A DNA stretch of 64,000 nt from Closterium sp. NIES-65 (Eukaryota > Streptophyta > Zygnematophyceae > Desmidiales > Closteriaceae): assembly GCA_948144175.1 (NCBI GenBank), contig CANXME010002425.1:124001-188000 (forward strand), given 5' to 3'. Below, one piece after another: positions 23,742-34,800 of the stretch. Position numbers and translations under genes: made by a program. The first letter of the stretch is position 1. Each line of letters opens with the position of its first letter. Under the pieces are notes generated by a model that was not told the DNA's origin, ran no database searches, and saw only the letters and a program-made list of their open reading frames with translations.

Positions 23742-26703
23742 CTGCCCAGTTTTCCTGTCCACAGCAGGTGCGGTGATGCGTTGTTCGGGAGCGATGATGA
23801 CGAGAGCAGGTTGTGCAGCATGACGGCATGGTCCATTGCTTCGGGCCACTGGTGGTTGGGCAGGTGCACGCCACGTAGCAGTTTGCGCATAGTGTGCTGG
23901 AGGGTCCTGTTCATCCTTTCTGCTACACCTTGTTGTTTATGGGCGTAGGGGAGAGAGATGAGCCGCTTGATTCCTCTCTCTGCCAAGTATTCCTTGAGCC
24001 TCTGTGAGGTGTATTCTCCTCCCCCGTCTGACTGGAAGCTTTTTATTTTGACGCCCGATTCTCGTTCTGCTACTGGAAGCCAGGCGACGAAGGCTTCGAA
24101 GGCCATGTCCTTGCTTGGAAGATTTAGGTGCCAGACGTATCGAGTGGCTGCGTCGATGAAGGTGATGGTCTAGTTGTATGCGTTTTGTCCAGGCTCGCGG
24201 TTGTACAGGATATCGCTGTACACCTTCTCGAGTGGCGCGTAAGCTGGTACATTTGGGTTGTGGTGAGACGCGAACGGTTGATGCGGTAAGTCAGCTTCGG
24301 GACAGGTGAAGCATGTTCCACGGGCTCGCTGAAGTTCTCTGCCGTCAGTTAGGAGTAGAGAGTATTTATCGAGCACGCTTGCTCTTATCGTGTTGTTTAA
24401 CACCGTGTTGCTTGGATGTCCCATTCTTGCGTGCCAGGTTCCTTCGGTGGCGCGATGTCCGGGTGAGCGCCGATACATATCGGAGTTGGAATAGAAGCTG
24501 GCGGTAAAGTTGGCGCTTCGATGAACTTCTCGTGGTGCCGGGTGTAGTTGTTGCGCGGGTGTCAGTGGTGTGTCGTCGACGAGGCGTGGTGCCGTTGAAG
24601 GACCAGCGATTGGTGTTGACGTTCCTGCTGCTGCCATTGATGAATCTGCTGCTGCGGATGTTGTTTCTGCTGTTGTCGATGTTGTCTCTGCTGCTGCCGA
24701 TGTTGTCTCTGCTGCTGCCGATGTTGTCTGAATTGTTGCTAACGCCCTTGTTCTTTCTGCCTCAGGGATGGTGTGTGAATACCAGAAGCCGTCGGGGCTG
24801 AAGTCTGGATCAAGGTCTGGAGGGTGGGTCCAGGAAGTGAAGGTGACGATTCCGTCGCTGTCTGTTGTGCCTAGATCTGGAACAAAATCAAGAACGAAGA
24901 CGCTATTTTTCAGGACTGCCTTTCCGATGTAAAGGCCTCCTCTCCCGTGGTACAACTTGAATTCTTGAGTGGTGTTGTCTGCTTCGAGATGGATGCCCTT
25001 CGCCATCAGCTGGCTGACGCTGAGTAAGTTATATCCAAGTCCTTCTGCTATCAGAACCTTTGAAATCTGTAGTATCACGTTTGTTTCTCGTGACTGAAGT
25101 TGAACCACTCCTTGTCGTCGTGTGCGCAGGTTCTGGTTGTTGGCGACGGTGATGCTTCGCGTTGGAGTTGGTATTCTTGCTGCACGAAGCGTCCTGAAGA
25201 GCACATGTGCTGTCCGCAGCAACTGTCCAAGAACCTGGTGTCTTTCCCGGATGGCTTGCTCTGGGCGATGGCTGCGTACGTTGGATTCGGTTGAAGTGAC
25301 TCGCAGCGAGGTGTGATGTTGTCAAGTTGTTCTTCCGGTGAGTAGTGTGGCGGTGACTCGGTGATGCAGGAGTCGGTCAATCTTGCCATACAGCTGACGA
25401 TGTTTCTTGTTCCTTGTGCAGATTGTATTCACAGCGATGTCGTTAGGGACTGCAGTTGACTTATGGGGTTCGCTTGCGTGGAGGCGACTTGACTGCTTGA
25501 GGGTCGAAGCTGCTGTTGCGGTGGAGTTGACTGTTGTCGATTCGGACAGTGCGTCCGTGGGTGCCCTGACGTCTTGCAGATGTGGCAGAATGGAGGTACG
25601 GGCTTCGGTTGTTGTTTTTTGTAGTTGTTGTAGCGTCGCTGAGTGTGGAATGCAAATTCCGGTGCTGATATCTTCTTCTTGTGTCGTTCTTCTTGCATGT
25701 CCATGTCTTGCTGCTCGGCGTGGATTTCGGCGTAGAGTGCTGCTTCGGAGATTCTTCCGTGGGCTCGGAGAATGGCCTTTGTGGCGCGCCATTGAGGACC
25801 AAGGCCGCCGATGATGGCTGTCACGAAGGCATCTTCAGATATTGACCCTCCGCATCGAAGGAGTTTGTCGCGCAGCTCGCGACAACGGCTGATATACGCT
25901 ATTCCCTTTTCGCCTGGTTTCATTTCCACTGTTGTCAGCTGCGCCGTTAGCCGACTCTAATTAACGCTGTCTGTTGCTTGGTACAGGTTCTTCAAGTGGC
26001 TGTATGCGAGCTCGGCGGAATTACCATATCCCCGGTAAGACCGTATATTCTGGTGCTGGTTCGGGGTGATGTTCCTTAGTAGAATCGTATATGCCATCAT
26101 TGACTGATAGGTGTACTGCTGCTTCTCGTATTGTGTGCCGTTTGTTGGGTATGGCAGGGATCCGTCGAAGAAGCCAAGAATCTGCGCGCCTTCTATCATT
26201 AACTCGAACTCGAACGACCAGGTGAAGAAGTCCTTTCCGTTGAAAGGCCTTGACGTCTAAAGATTTAAAACGTGCGCGAACTGCGACTGAACTTGAAGTG
26301 CGTCCAGTGGTTTCCCCTGTCCGGGTGCAGGCTGCGGTTGTGGCATAAAGCTGACGGAGCCGCGCTGGGGCTCGTATGGAGCAAAGGTAGGTTGCTGCTA
26401 TTGATTTCTACGTGCGTAGGATGAACCGTCAAGGCTCATTGGAGTCACGTTGTTGTTGTTGTTACTGTTGTGTGACTGCGCAGGTACCGATTGCTGGTGT
26501 TGCTCGTAGAAGAACATGAAGGAGAAAAACTTCTCCATCATGCTCTGGTCGAAGCCTGCAGATTGATTCGCAAGAGACTCGTTGGATGTTGCCCTGGGTC
26601 TTGTTGCCGTACCCTCCTCTGTCTGTAGGCCAGAGGCAGGAGGTGGAGTAGGAGTAGTGCCGGGAGAACCAATAGAGGAACTCCTTTCCTTCTGAGTAGC
26701 CAT
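23742..26703 (-). pseudogene. Copia A: gag, protease and integrase core
   Basis: Right-hand part of Copia A. Reading leftwards it holds gag (about 25.4-26.7 kb), a protease patch (about 25.1-25.4 kb), the pre-integrase region with GTWHARMGHPSNTVL (about 24.2-25.2 kb), and an integrase core with SDGGGEYTSQRLKEY and KQQGVAERMNRTLQ (about 23.73-24.1 kb). Broken in several places. Confidence 0.85.
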
Positions 26704-27157
26704 GTCTTCTGATGTTGTAGGTGTTGTGATAGTTGAATTCCCCCTGATAGCTCTCCTACCATGTTGGGCTGAAAAAGCCCTTAGGATCTTTGCAAGTGCG
26801 AATTCTGGGTAGGACTGATGTAGTAGCGGAAGCGTTCAATGAAGTACTGTGAACCACCTTGCGCTAGTATGTGAGGGCAAAGTAGATTGATTAAAGCAAG
26901 GAGATACAAGATTATATAAGAGTACAAGGAATACGAAGAGATGCAGTTATAACTACTTTAATGTTACTGTTGCGGTTCGATACAGTGACGACTCGGGCAA
27001 CTGCTTCTTGTAGCGAATCAGTTGTGTGTCCTTGCTGTCGCGCTGTACTTGTCAGGTCAAAGGTCGCTGACCTTTGACTTTCGCATAACCTCCAACAGTT
27101 ACTTTCAACCTCCGAGGGTTGACTCGCCGGTGCTTCGATATGCTTCGCTTCGTTTAT

Positions 27158-27418
27158 TGTCAGAATCCCAACCACTAGACCATTGGGATAAAAGGGCTTG
27201 TTTTAGTAGCGGGTCAGTGCGCCCATAACCCCCCAGGCGAACGCGCCTGTAACCCTCTCCAGGATCAATCGGGCATCCACAGTGCAGATCTACTGACACC
27301 CCCTCACACTGGGAGGCCCAGGACTAAGCACAGCGGCAACGGCCTACATGTGCATACACCGGGAATCGAACCCGAGACCGCTCTGATACCATGTCAGAAT
27401 CCCAACCACTAGACCGCT
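27158..27418 (-). mobile_element. TRIM element 1, partial
   Basis: A tiny LTR element without genes. One LTR lies at 27158-27298 (about 141 bp). The internal part, 27299-27391, has a GTGAGGGGG purine tract at the 3' LTR edge and TGGTATCAGAGC, a typical plant Met-tRNA primer site, at the other edge. The second LTR starts at 27392 and is cut short near 27418, where Copia C sequence begins. An A-box-like motif lies in the LTR end, and GGTTCGATTCC lies just inside the primer site. Incomplete. Confidence 0.75.
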
Positions 27419-27531
27419 GCAACGTCTGCTCTTGTCGCTGAGCTCGTCGACTTTGCTGCTCGCTGTCGTCTAGACTACGCTGCTAGTCTTGTTGCTGAGT
27501 CTGCGTCTATCTGTCCTCCGTCCGTCGGGGG

Positions 27532-27878
27532 TCTCAGAATCCCAACCACTAGACCATTGGGATAAAAGGGCTTGTTTCAGTAGCGGGTCAGTGCGCCCAT
27601 AACCTCCCAGGCAAACGTGCCTGTAACCCTTCCCTAGGATCGATCAGGGATCACCAGTGGACCATGACACCCCCCCGCACTGGGATGCCCGAAGTGCATA
27701 CACCGGGATTCGAACCCGAGACCTTCGCTCTGGATACCATCTCAGAATCCCAACCACTAGACCATTGGGATAAAAGGGCTTGTTTCAGTAGCGGGTCAGT
27801 GCGCCCATAACCCCCCAGGCAAACGTGCCTGTAACCCTTCCCTAGGATCGATCGGGGATCACCAGTGGACCTCTGACA
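27532..27878 (-). mobile_element. TRIM element 2, complete structure with tRNA-like promoter boxes
   Basis: LTRs at 27532-27669 and 27740-27878 (138 and 139 bp) surround an internal part of only 70 bp. The target duplication is GGGGG (27527-27531 and 27879-27883), and it splits an otherwise continuous Copia C sequence. On the minus strand the 5' LTR ends TTCTGAGA and is followed by TGGTATCCAGAGC (primer site). A GTGCGGGGGGG purine tract precedes the 3' LTR. TGGTCTAGTGG (27754-27764) fits an A box and GGTTCGAATCC (27706-27716) is a perfect B box, 48 bases on. It codes for nothing and looks structurally whole. Confidence 0.85.
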
Positions 27879-28283
27879 GGGGGTGAGTGTGCTCTTGGCA
27901 CGGACGTCCTAGAGGACAGGCAGGAGGAGTTCCAGTGTCTGGCTGCTGCTTCACCTCATCTCGCGTCTGTACTGCTTGCTCCTGAGGGAGACCCGGATGC
28001 ACTAGACATCCCGACTCCGCGCTCTTACGCGGAGGCCGTAGAGGGTCCCTACTCCTCTCAGTGGCAGGCAGCTATGGATGCAGAGATGGCTTCCTGGAAG
28101 TCCACAGGCACCTACGTTGACGCGGTTCCCCCTCCTGGGGCGAACATCGTTAGTGGCATGTGGATCTTCAGGGTGAAGCGGCCGCCGGGCTCTCCACCTG
28201 TCTTCAAGGCGCGGTACGTCGCTCGTGGCTTCAGTCAGCGGTAGGGAGTTGACTACTTTCAGACCTTCTCTCCCACCCCGAAG

Positions 28284-29588
28284 ATGACCACTCTTCGGGT
28301 GCTGCTGCACATAGCCGCTCAGCGCGACTACGAGCTTCACTCTCTCGACTTCAGTACTGCGTTCTTGCAGGGGAGCCTGCACGAGGAGATCTGGCTGCGC
28401 CGTCCACCTGGCTTCACTGGGACTTTCCCTCCTGGCACCCAGTGGAGCCTCCGACGGCCAGTCTACGGTCTCCGCCAGGCACCACGTGAGTGGCACGACA
28501 CACTGAGGACTACGCTTGCGGCCCTTGGGTTTGCTCCTTCTACTGCTGACCCGTCGCTGTTTCTGCGCACCGACACTTCACTGCCGCCGTTCTACATCCT
28601 CGTGTACGTCGACGACTTGGTCTTTGCCACAGCGGACACTGCTGGACTCGCCTACGTGAAGTCCGAGCTGCTGAAGAGACACACGTGCACAGACCTGGGT
28701 GAACTGCGCAGCTACCTTGGCTTGCAGATCACTCGGGACAGAGCACGCCGCACCATTACCTTGACTCAGTCACACATGGTGCAGCAGGTCCTTCAGCGCT
28801 TCGGCTTCACGTACTCCTCGCCTCAGGCCACTCCTCTGTCTACTCGCCACTCGCTCTCAGCTCTGCCTTCGGATGAGTCCGTAGAGTTGAGTGGCCCGTA
28901 CCCAGAGCTTGTTGGCTGCCTCATGTACCTGATGACCTGCACACGACCTGACCTTGCATACCCTCTTAGCATTCTTGCACGCTATGTTGCTCCTGGGAGA
29001 CACCGACCAGAGCACATGGCTGCAGCGAAGAGGGTATTGCGCTACCTGTGCAGTACGTCGGGCATGGGGCTAGTGCTTGGAGGGCGGAGTCCAGTGGTAC
29101 TTACAGGTCACGCGGACGCTTCTTGGGCTGACGACCAGGCTACGCAGCGGTCGTCACAGGGTTACACCTTCAGCCTTGGCTCCGGCTCTGTCTCGTGGCG
29201 GGCTACTCGCTCGTCTTCGGTTCTCAGCTCAAGTTGTGAGGCTGAGATCTACGCAGGGGCCATGGCTGCACAGGAGCTTCGCTGGCTCACCTACCTGCTG
29301 ACTGACCTTGGAGAGCCGCCTCGTTCTCCTCCAGTGCTGTACGTAGACAACAAGGCCATGCTGGCCTTGTGTCGAGAGCAGCGTCTGGAGCACAGAACGA
29401 AGCACATTGCTCTTCGCTACTTCCTTGCTCGTGAGCTACAGCAGCGTGGACAGTTGCGGCTTGCGTACGTGGCCTCTGAGGCCAACACTGCTGATGTGTT
29501 CACCAAGGCATTCGCGCCTTGTGACCATCAGCGCTTCTGCACCCAGCTGGGTCTTGTGCCTGTCTTGCCTCACTTCCTCTCCTCTTGA
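28284..29588 (+). pseudogene. Copia C: RT and RNase H frame
   Basis: An open stretch of 434 codons matching Copia B. It shows LDFSTAFLQGSLHEEIWL and YVDDLVFATAD (RT), then GHADASWADD and SSCEAEIYAGA (RNase H). It is a fossil fragment of the polyprotein. Confidence 0.88.
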
Positions 29589-30374
29589 CTTTACTTGTAC
29601 TGTCACATATATATACCTGCTCTTGCTTGTCTAGCTTTATATATATATGTGTGTACTACTGCATGTGAACTGGCCTTGTGGCCTTGCTCTTGTGCTCGGA
29701 CTGTGTGGTGACTTTGTGATCCACCCTGAGCTTTGCTTTGCTTTGCTTGACTGGTCTTGTGACCCCTTGTTCTCCCCCACTTTGCCTATGGGGGTGTGTC
29801 AGAACATATATGTAGCTTATGCTGTTGTGTAGGCTACAGTGGGGTATCCCATAAGGGATACAACCCAATTAGGGTTTTGCCATTTTTGTACCCAACTCTT
29901 TCATAGTGCATTCATTCTCGTTCTATTTTCCACATTAATGCCTTTGTGTTTTGACACGATAGAGGCGCTTAAGATCGATTATTTCCAACAGAAACTCCCG
30001 CCAAAACAAAATGAGACCCAAAAAGAACCTGGATGCATTTTCGGATGACAAACCCTAAACACGTAACTCGCCAGGTGTTTAGGGTTGATCCGTTCCCAAA
30101 CCGCAACCGATTCCGATTGGGTTTTAGTTTTTTGACAAGTTCGCAGATTGGTTGGGCACGAGCGGGAATTTTCTTGAGTTTCAAGTTTTTTTTGGCGGGA
30201 GTTACATGTGTGACCATTCGCGTGATTTTTTACCTGTTGTTAGTGACTGAATCCGTGACCCCGCTTACCAAACCCGTCAGAAAACCTGATACAGTGACCG
30301 TACGCGTTTTGTTTTTACCATTCAAGTTATCAGTCCCAAGTTGGTTACTTGTGGCATATTTTCCCTTTATTATT

Positions 30375-30760
30375 TGAAGTGGTATAGCATTTCCTGGATG
30401 GTTCGTCAATTCAGCTCGCTGAGTCTGGTTTGGACAGGGCTGGAACCAGCCAATACCTGCGGGAAACCTGAATCTTTCGTTAGGTCAATGTAACGCTCAA
30501 TACGACGCTGTGGCGAGAAAAATCAACTGCGAGTACGACAGAAAAGCTACCGATGCCCAATCACAGCAGCGACTTCCGTCGTACAGGGTAGCCGTCGGAG
30601 GAGGAAAACGGGGCGCCAGTGCGCCATGCCAAGAATGTAGCGTCGCAGCAGGGCTCAGCTCAATTCGCCTTGCTCACCTCACGTGCTCCTTGAGGCCGCT
30701 GCATGAATTGAGGGGAAGTACATGCCAGCTCCGTACCGTAGTTTGACTTGAAGCAGTTTC
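30375..30760. other. Intergenic, nothing recognised
   Basis: This unique-looking DNA lies between the Mutator-like MITE end and the hAT-like MITE. I see no coding motif, RNA gene or repeat in it. Confidence 0.5.
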
Positions 30761-31276
30761 AGGGGGTGTCCAGCTCGTCCATTTACTGCTCGTAAAGCCC
30801 TTCAGTTACCACAATTTGCGTTGTAACACTGAGTTTTACAAAAATGCCAGACACGATCAGCTCCCGTTCACGATACGGCACACCCCCTACACGTACCTCG
30901 AATCGTGTGACGCACGTTACAGGAATCAGCGTGCGCATCAAACAATGGTACAGAACCGCGTCCTGCCCACTACAGTGAGTGCCCATCGTATCGCGCGCTT
31001 GATTTCGCATGCGCCGCCTGACACTCGCCAAAACCTTTAGTGGAAGTGTTGGCCTGGCGAAAATTCTAACGCTTTGGTTGAAGAGGGAACTGGTTACCTT
31101 GGTTGCCACACGGCCCCTGCACTGCTGAAGTCTGTGTGGGGGGGTGGTGTCCGTGCGCCAGAATGACAGAAAGGGTGGAGCAAGGCCGGTTCGTTTATAG
31201 GTACAGTGTTCAGTTTTGAACCCCGGATCGTGAGGAGGTACTAGATTTCCCGAAATGAACGAGCTGGACAGGCCCT
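30761..31276. mobile_element. hAT-like MITE candidate
   Basis: The ends form an imperfect inverted pair: AGGGGGTGTCCAGCTCGTCC at 30761 and its complement ending ...GGACAGGCCCT at 31276, with CAGCTCGTnCATTT shared. I find no convincing 8-bp target duplication. There is no transposase; the 167-codon open frame inside shows no motif. The size, about 516 bp, fits a non-autonomous element. Confidence 0.5.
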
Positions 31277-31609
31277 CAGCAATCATTGCAGCCAGTCCTA
31301 GTACCAGCTAGTGAAGGCATATATGTTCCATTGCCAAGCGTGTCATTGTGTTCATCAACCAGTGTAACAGCTTCTTGTCCGAGTTTATTACTCTAGACAT
31401 GCCACAGATTACCCTGACTTCATTACTCTAAATATACGTCAACTACAATTTCGCGTTCCCAGTTCCTCCAGCAGACACACGCAGAACTCACCGAGTCAAG
31501 CCACGAAATGTTCGTCAATTCAGCGAATCCGACAAGATTATCACCCTCCTTTTACCGCTTCGCGGCGAGTCGTCCACCTTCCGTCATCGCGTCGCGCCCG
31601 TCGCGCGGC
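31277..31609. other. Upstream region of the kinase gene
   Basis: Non-coding stretch between the MITE and the kinase start codon at 31610. It probably holds the kinase promoter and 5' leader. I see no clear TATA box. Confidence 0.4.
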
Positions 31610-31818
31610 ATGGACGGCGATGATGGCGTTGCGTGCTGTGGGTGCTTCGGTGCGACGCCCTCGAAGCGCTCGGCTGTGCGCGGGAATGGCGCAGGTCGGT
31701 TATGGCCTGATTGCATGTAGCGAGATCTTTCTCACTAGTAGTGATGCGGCGAGCTCGGCGAGAGCTCTTCGTGGCGTGAGCCATAGTGCTACCGAAGATA
31801 AACCATTCCTGCGTTTCG

Positions 31819-31849
<31 letters not shown>

Positions 31850-34800
31850 GCGTTTCTCGTGCCCCAGTTTGACCCTTTTTATCCCGTTGCACGTGGTGCT
31901 CGGGTGGAACACGAGTCCTTTGGGAAATTATGGTTTGCGAAACTCAGACATCTTGCTCGATCACACCCCAAGCGAGATGCAGCAGGCTCCGACTTCCACG
32001 TTTCCACGAAGTACAGAAAGCGTTACGACTGTTGGTTTGTCGTCGTAGTAGGTTCGCTGATAGCAGCAGGTTCCGACCCAAACGATGTGACTTCTGAGGT
32101 GACTTTTGAGGCGAATCAAAGGTCCCGACGCGAACAAAGCGAGCCTTCTCCGAAGCCTCAGAGTCAGATTTGTACCGTGAGACGTGGCGAGCCTCATAGC
32201 CTCAGAAGGAATCGTAGCGCGCGAGATGCGGCGAGCCACGTTTGCTGCAGCGCGTGAGACGCGTCGACACGGCGCGGTTGTAGTGAGTGAGACCCACCCA
32301 ACAGCTGTTCCGGCTTTCTCTCCCGTCCTACGCTCACGCAACGAATTCTCCTCCCGTCTTTCCTCTTATAGCGAGAGCGGGATGCAGCAGGCGGCGGGGT
32401 ATTCTCAAGCAAGCTGACTTGTGAGTCGACTCAAAAGTCAGGCAGCGGGGTATTCTCATGCACCCCTTTTGTGCAGCTAGGCCCCTCTCTCCTCCATGCC
32501 TTCTTTATCTCTTCCCTCTCCCCCAATCCAGTCCCTGTTTCCTCTTTTCCTCACCCCACCCCTCTCTTCCCAAACCCCTGTGTCCCCATCAGCGCACAGC
32601 CAGCCTTCCGCCTGCCCCCCTCCCCTGCGTCGTTCCTCCTACCGCATCTCTGCTGCTGGAGGGCCAAACTCTCTTCCTCTCCCCCTTTCTCCTCCCTCTC
32701 TTCTCCCTCTCTTCTCCCTCTCTCCTCCCTCTCTTCTCCCTCTCTTCTCCCTCTCTCCTCCCTCTCTTCTCCCTCTCTCCTCCCTCTCTTCTCCCTCTCT
32801 TCTCCCTCTCTTCTCCCTCTCTTCACACCCTACCCCCTTTACCCGATTGCCCAAACACGCCCCCTCCCACCTCCCTCCACCCCATCCCTTACTCTCCCCC
32901 TCTTTTCAACGCGGCCCTGCAGCTGGGTAAGGGCAGGGCCTTACTCTCCCCCTCTTTTCTCCCTCCCTCACATGCCTACCCCCTTAGCCCTCTCTGCAGC
33001 TGCGCAAGGCCCTTCCTCCAACCCTCATCCTCTGCGCTGCTTCTCCTATCGCGAGCTACAGCAGGCGGCTGGGTACTGGGCAACGCGTCCCTGCAGCTGG
33101 GCAAGGCAAGGGCCTTACTCTCCCCCACTCTCCCTCTTTTTTCTCCCTCCCAGCGGGGCAAGGGTCTTCCTCCAACCCTCCTCCCCTGCGCCGCTTCTCC
33201 TATCACGAGCTGCAGCAGGCGGCGGGCGGGGTACTTCAACGCGCCGACCCTGCAGCTGGGGAAGGCAAGGGCCTTACCCTCTCCCTCTCTTCTCCCTCCC
33301 GGCTGCAGCTGGGGAAGGCAAGGGCCTTACCCTCTCCCTCTCTTCTCCCTCCCGGCTGCAGCTGGGGAAGGCAAGGGCCTTACCCTCTCCCTCTCTTCTC
33401 CCTCCCGGCTGCAGCTGGGGAAGGCAAGGGCCTTACCCTCTCCCTCTCTTCTCCCTCCCGGCTGCAGCTGGGGAAGGCAAGGGCCTTACCCTCTCCCTCT
33501 CTTCTCCCTCCCGGCTGCAGCAGCGGGGCAATGGCCTTCCTCCGGCCCGCCTCCTCTGCGGCGCTTCTCCTACCGCGAGCAACAGCAGGCAGCGGGGTAC
33601 TCCAACGAGTCTTTGCAGCTGGGCGCTCTCACCTTTTTCCACACACAACCCAACCCTCCTTCCCCCCCCTTCTGTGTCACCCCTCAGCACACGGCCAGCC
33701 TTCCTCCGGCCCTCCTCCTCTGCGGCGCTTCTCCTACCGCGAGCTACAGCAGGCAGCGGGGTATTTCAATGCATCCCTGCAGCTGGGCAAGGGCAGCTTC
33801 GGGACTATTTTTCGCGGGCAGGTGGACGAGTGGTTGGGAGAGCTGCCACGTGGCAGCAAGAGAGAGGTAGCAGTGAAGGTGCTTCACACGGAAAGCGTCA
33901 AGGCGTTTGACGACTGCCTGGTGAGGGAGGGAGGGGACAGAAGGGGAGAGGAGGGGAGCATGGGCTTGGGGTAAGGAGAGGTGTGGCAGTGAAGGTGCGT
34001 GCTTCACACAGCGAGCATCAAGGCGTTTGATGACTGCCTGGTGAGAGGCGAGGCGTGGGGGGGGGGGTTGAGGATGAGCGAGAATGGAGTGATGGGCGTG
34101 GGGGAATGGAAGAGGTGGTGGTGAAGGTGCTTCATGCGGAGAGCGTGAAGGCGTTTGACGACTGCGTGGTGAGGGGAGAGAGTGTAATGAGTGATTGGGT
34201 AGGGAGGGAGGAATGAGGCAACGGAGGGATGTGCTTGGAGGTGTGGGTGGCGGTGAAAGTGCTTCACACGGAGCGCGTGAAGGCGTTTGACGACTGCCTG
34301 GTGAGAGGCAGGCGGGGGAAGGCGTTAGGAGAGTGAGTTACAGGGTGGGGGAGAGGGGGGGAGAGGGAAGAGGATGGGTTTGAGAAGATGGGATGAGAGA
34401 GAGGTGGCGGGGCAGTGAAGGTGCTTCACACTGACAGCGTGAAGGCGTTTGACGATTGCCTGGTGAGCCACTGAGAAAGGAGGAGTGAGAAAAGGGGTGA
34501 GGAAAGGGACATGGAACGGAGTGAGTAAGTAGGGAGGAGTGAGGAACGTGTGAGTTAGTATTTTGTCTATTTTGCGGGGCAGAAGGGAAGAGAATGGGGA
34601 AGGGGGGGAGGGAGAGGAAGGGAAGGGGATGTGCTTGAGGGAATGGGAGGGGTTGCTGTGTGAAGGTGCTTCACACTGACAGCATGAAGGCGTTTGACGA
34701 TTACCTGGTGAGATGCCAGGCCAGGCAAAGGCGAGGCCAGGCAAAGGCGAGGCCAGGCAAAAGCGAGGCCAGGCAAAGGCGAGGCCAGGCAAAGGCGAGG

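Larger units (their letters stand above)
27419..29796 (+). mobile_element. Copia C remnant (same family as B)
   Basis: Sequence nearly identical to Copia B from just before the RT start to the RNase H end, followed by the 3' LTR. Only the RT, RNase H and 3' LTR parts remain; gag, protease and integrase are absent. It is broken (a few breaks), and TRIM 2 lies inside it. The high similarity to B shows it belongs to a recently active family. Confidence 0.9.
27158..29934 (+). mobile_element. Composite block in the Copia A LTR (TRIM 1 + Copia C + TRIM 2)
   Basis: This block interrupts the right LTR of Copia A. It is flanked by TTTAT (27153-27157) and TTAAT (29935-29939), a 5-bp duplication with one difference. 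The left edge is a TRIM LTR in minus sense; the right edge is the 138-bp 3' LTR of Copia C (29797-29934). Both edges begin TGTCAGAA. That shared end may have been the site of a recombination joining the two. Confidence 0.65.
7640..29990 (-). mobile_element. Ty1/Copia element A (host of the nest)
   Basis: A minus-strand Copia fossil with 447-bp LTRs (TGTTGGG...CCAACA) at 7640-8086 and 26762-27157 plus 29940-29990, the latter opened by a later insertion. The target duplication is GAAAC (7635-7639 and 29991-29995). In element order from right to left the parts are gag, protease, pre-integrase, integrase, reverse transcriptase and RNase H. The body was later split by a Gypsy element and by Copia B. 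It is broken, with several breaks besides the insertions. The LTRs are still very similar, so it is moderately young, but older than its guests. Confidence 0.88.
7475..30365. mobile_element. Mutator-like MITE, split by a retrotransposon nest
   Basis: The outer ends are an inverted pair: 7475 begins GGGAAAATATGCCA and 30365 ends with its complement. They are flanked by an exact 9-bp repeat TTTATTATT (7466-7474 and 30366-30374). The arms run about 165 bases inward: 7475-7639, resuming at 29996, pairing with about 30180-30365. They share a GCGAATGGTCACA block and an ACTCCCGCCAAAA block. Nine-base target duplications and long terminal inverted repeats are typical of Mutator-like elements. Without the later insertion the element is about 535 bp and codes for nothing. 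Its interior holds a small AAACCCTAAACAC-type hairpin near 30047-30090. Copia A lies inside the left arm. Confidence 0.8.

Noticed and set aside
27158-27878. tRNA-derived SINE
   Set aside because: A and B boxes suggested a SINE at first. However, the unit has two matching ends of about 138 bp, a Met-tRNA primer site, a purine tract and a 5-bp duplication, which fit a TRIM much better.
30783-31286. 167-codon minus frame
   Set aside because: It spans almost exactly the hAT-like MITE and shows no protein motif.
32458-33910. Two overlapping 470-480 codon frames
   Set aside because: They run through exon 2 echoes and pyrimidine filler in kinase intron 1. Only the last part is the true exon 2, and it is in one frame.
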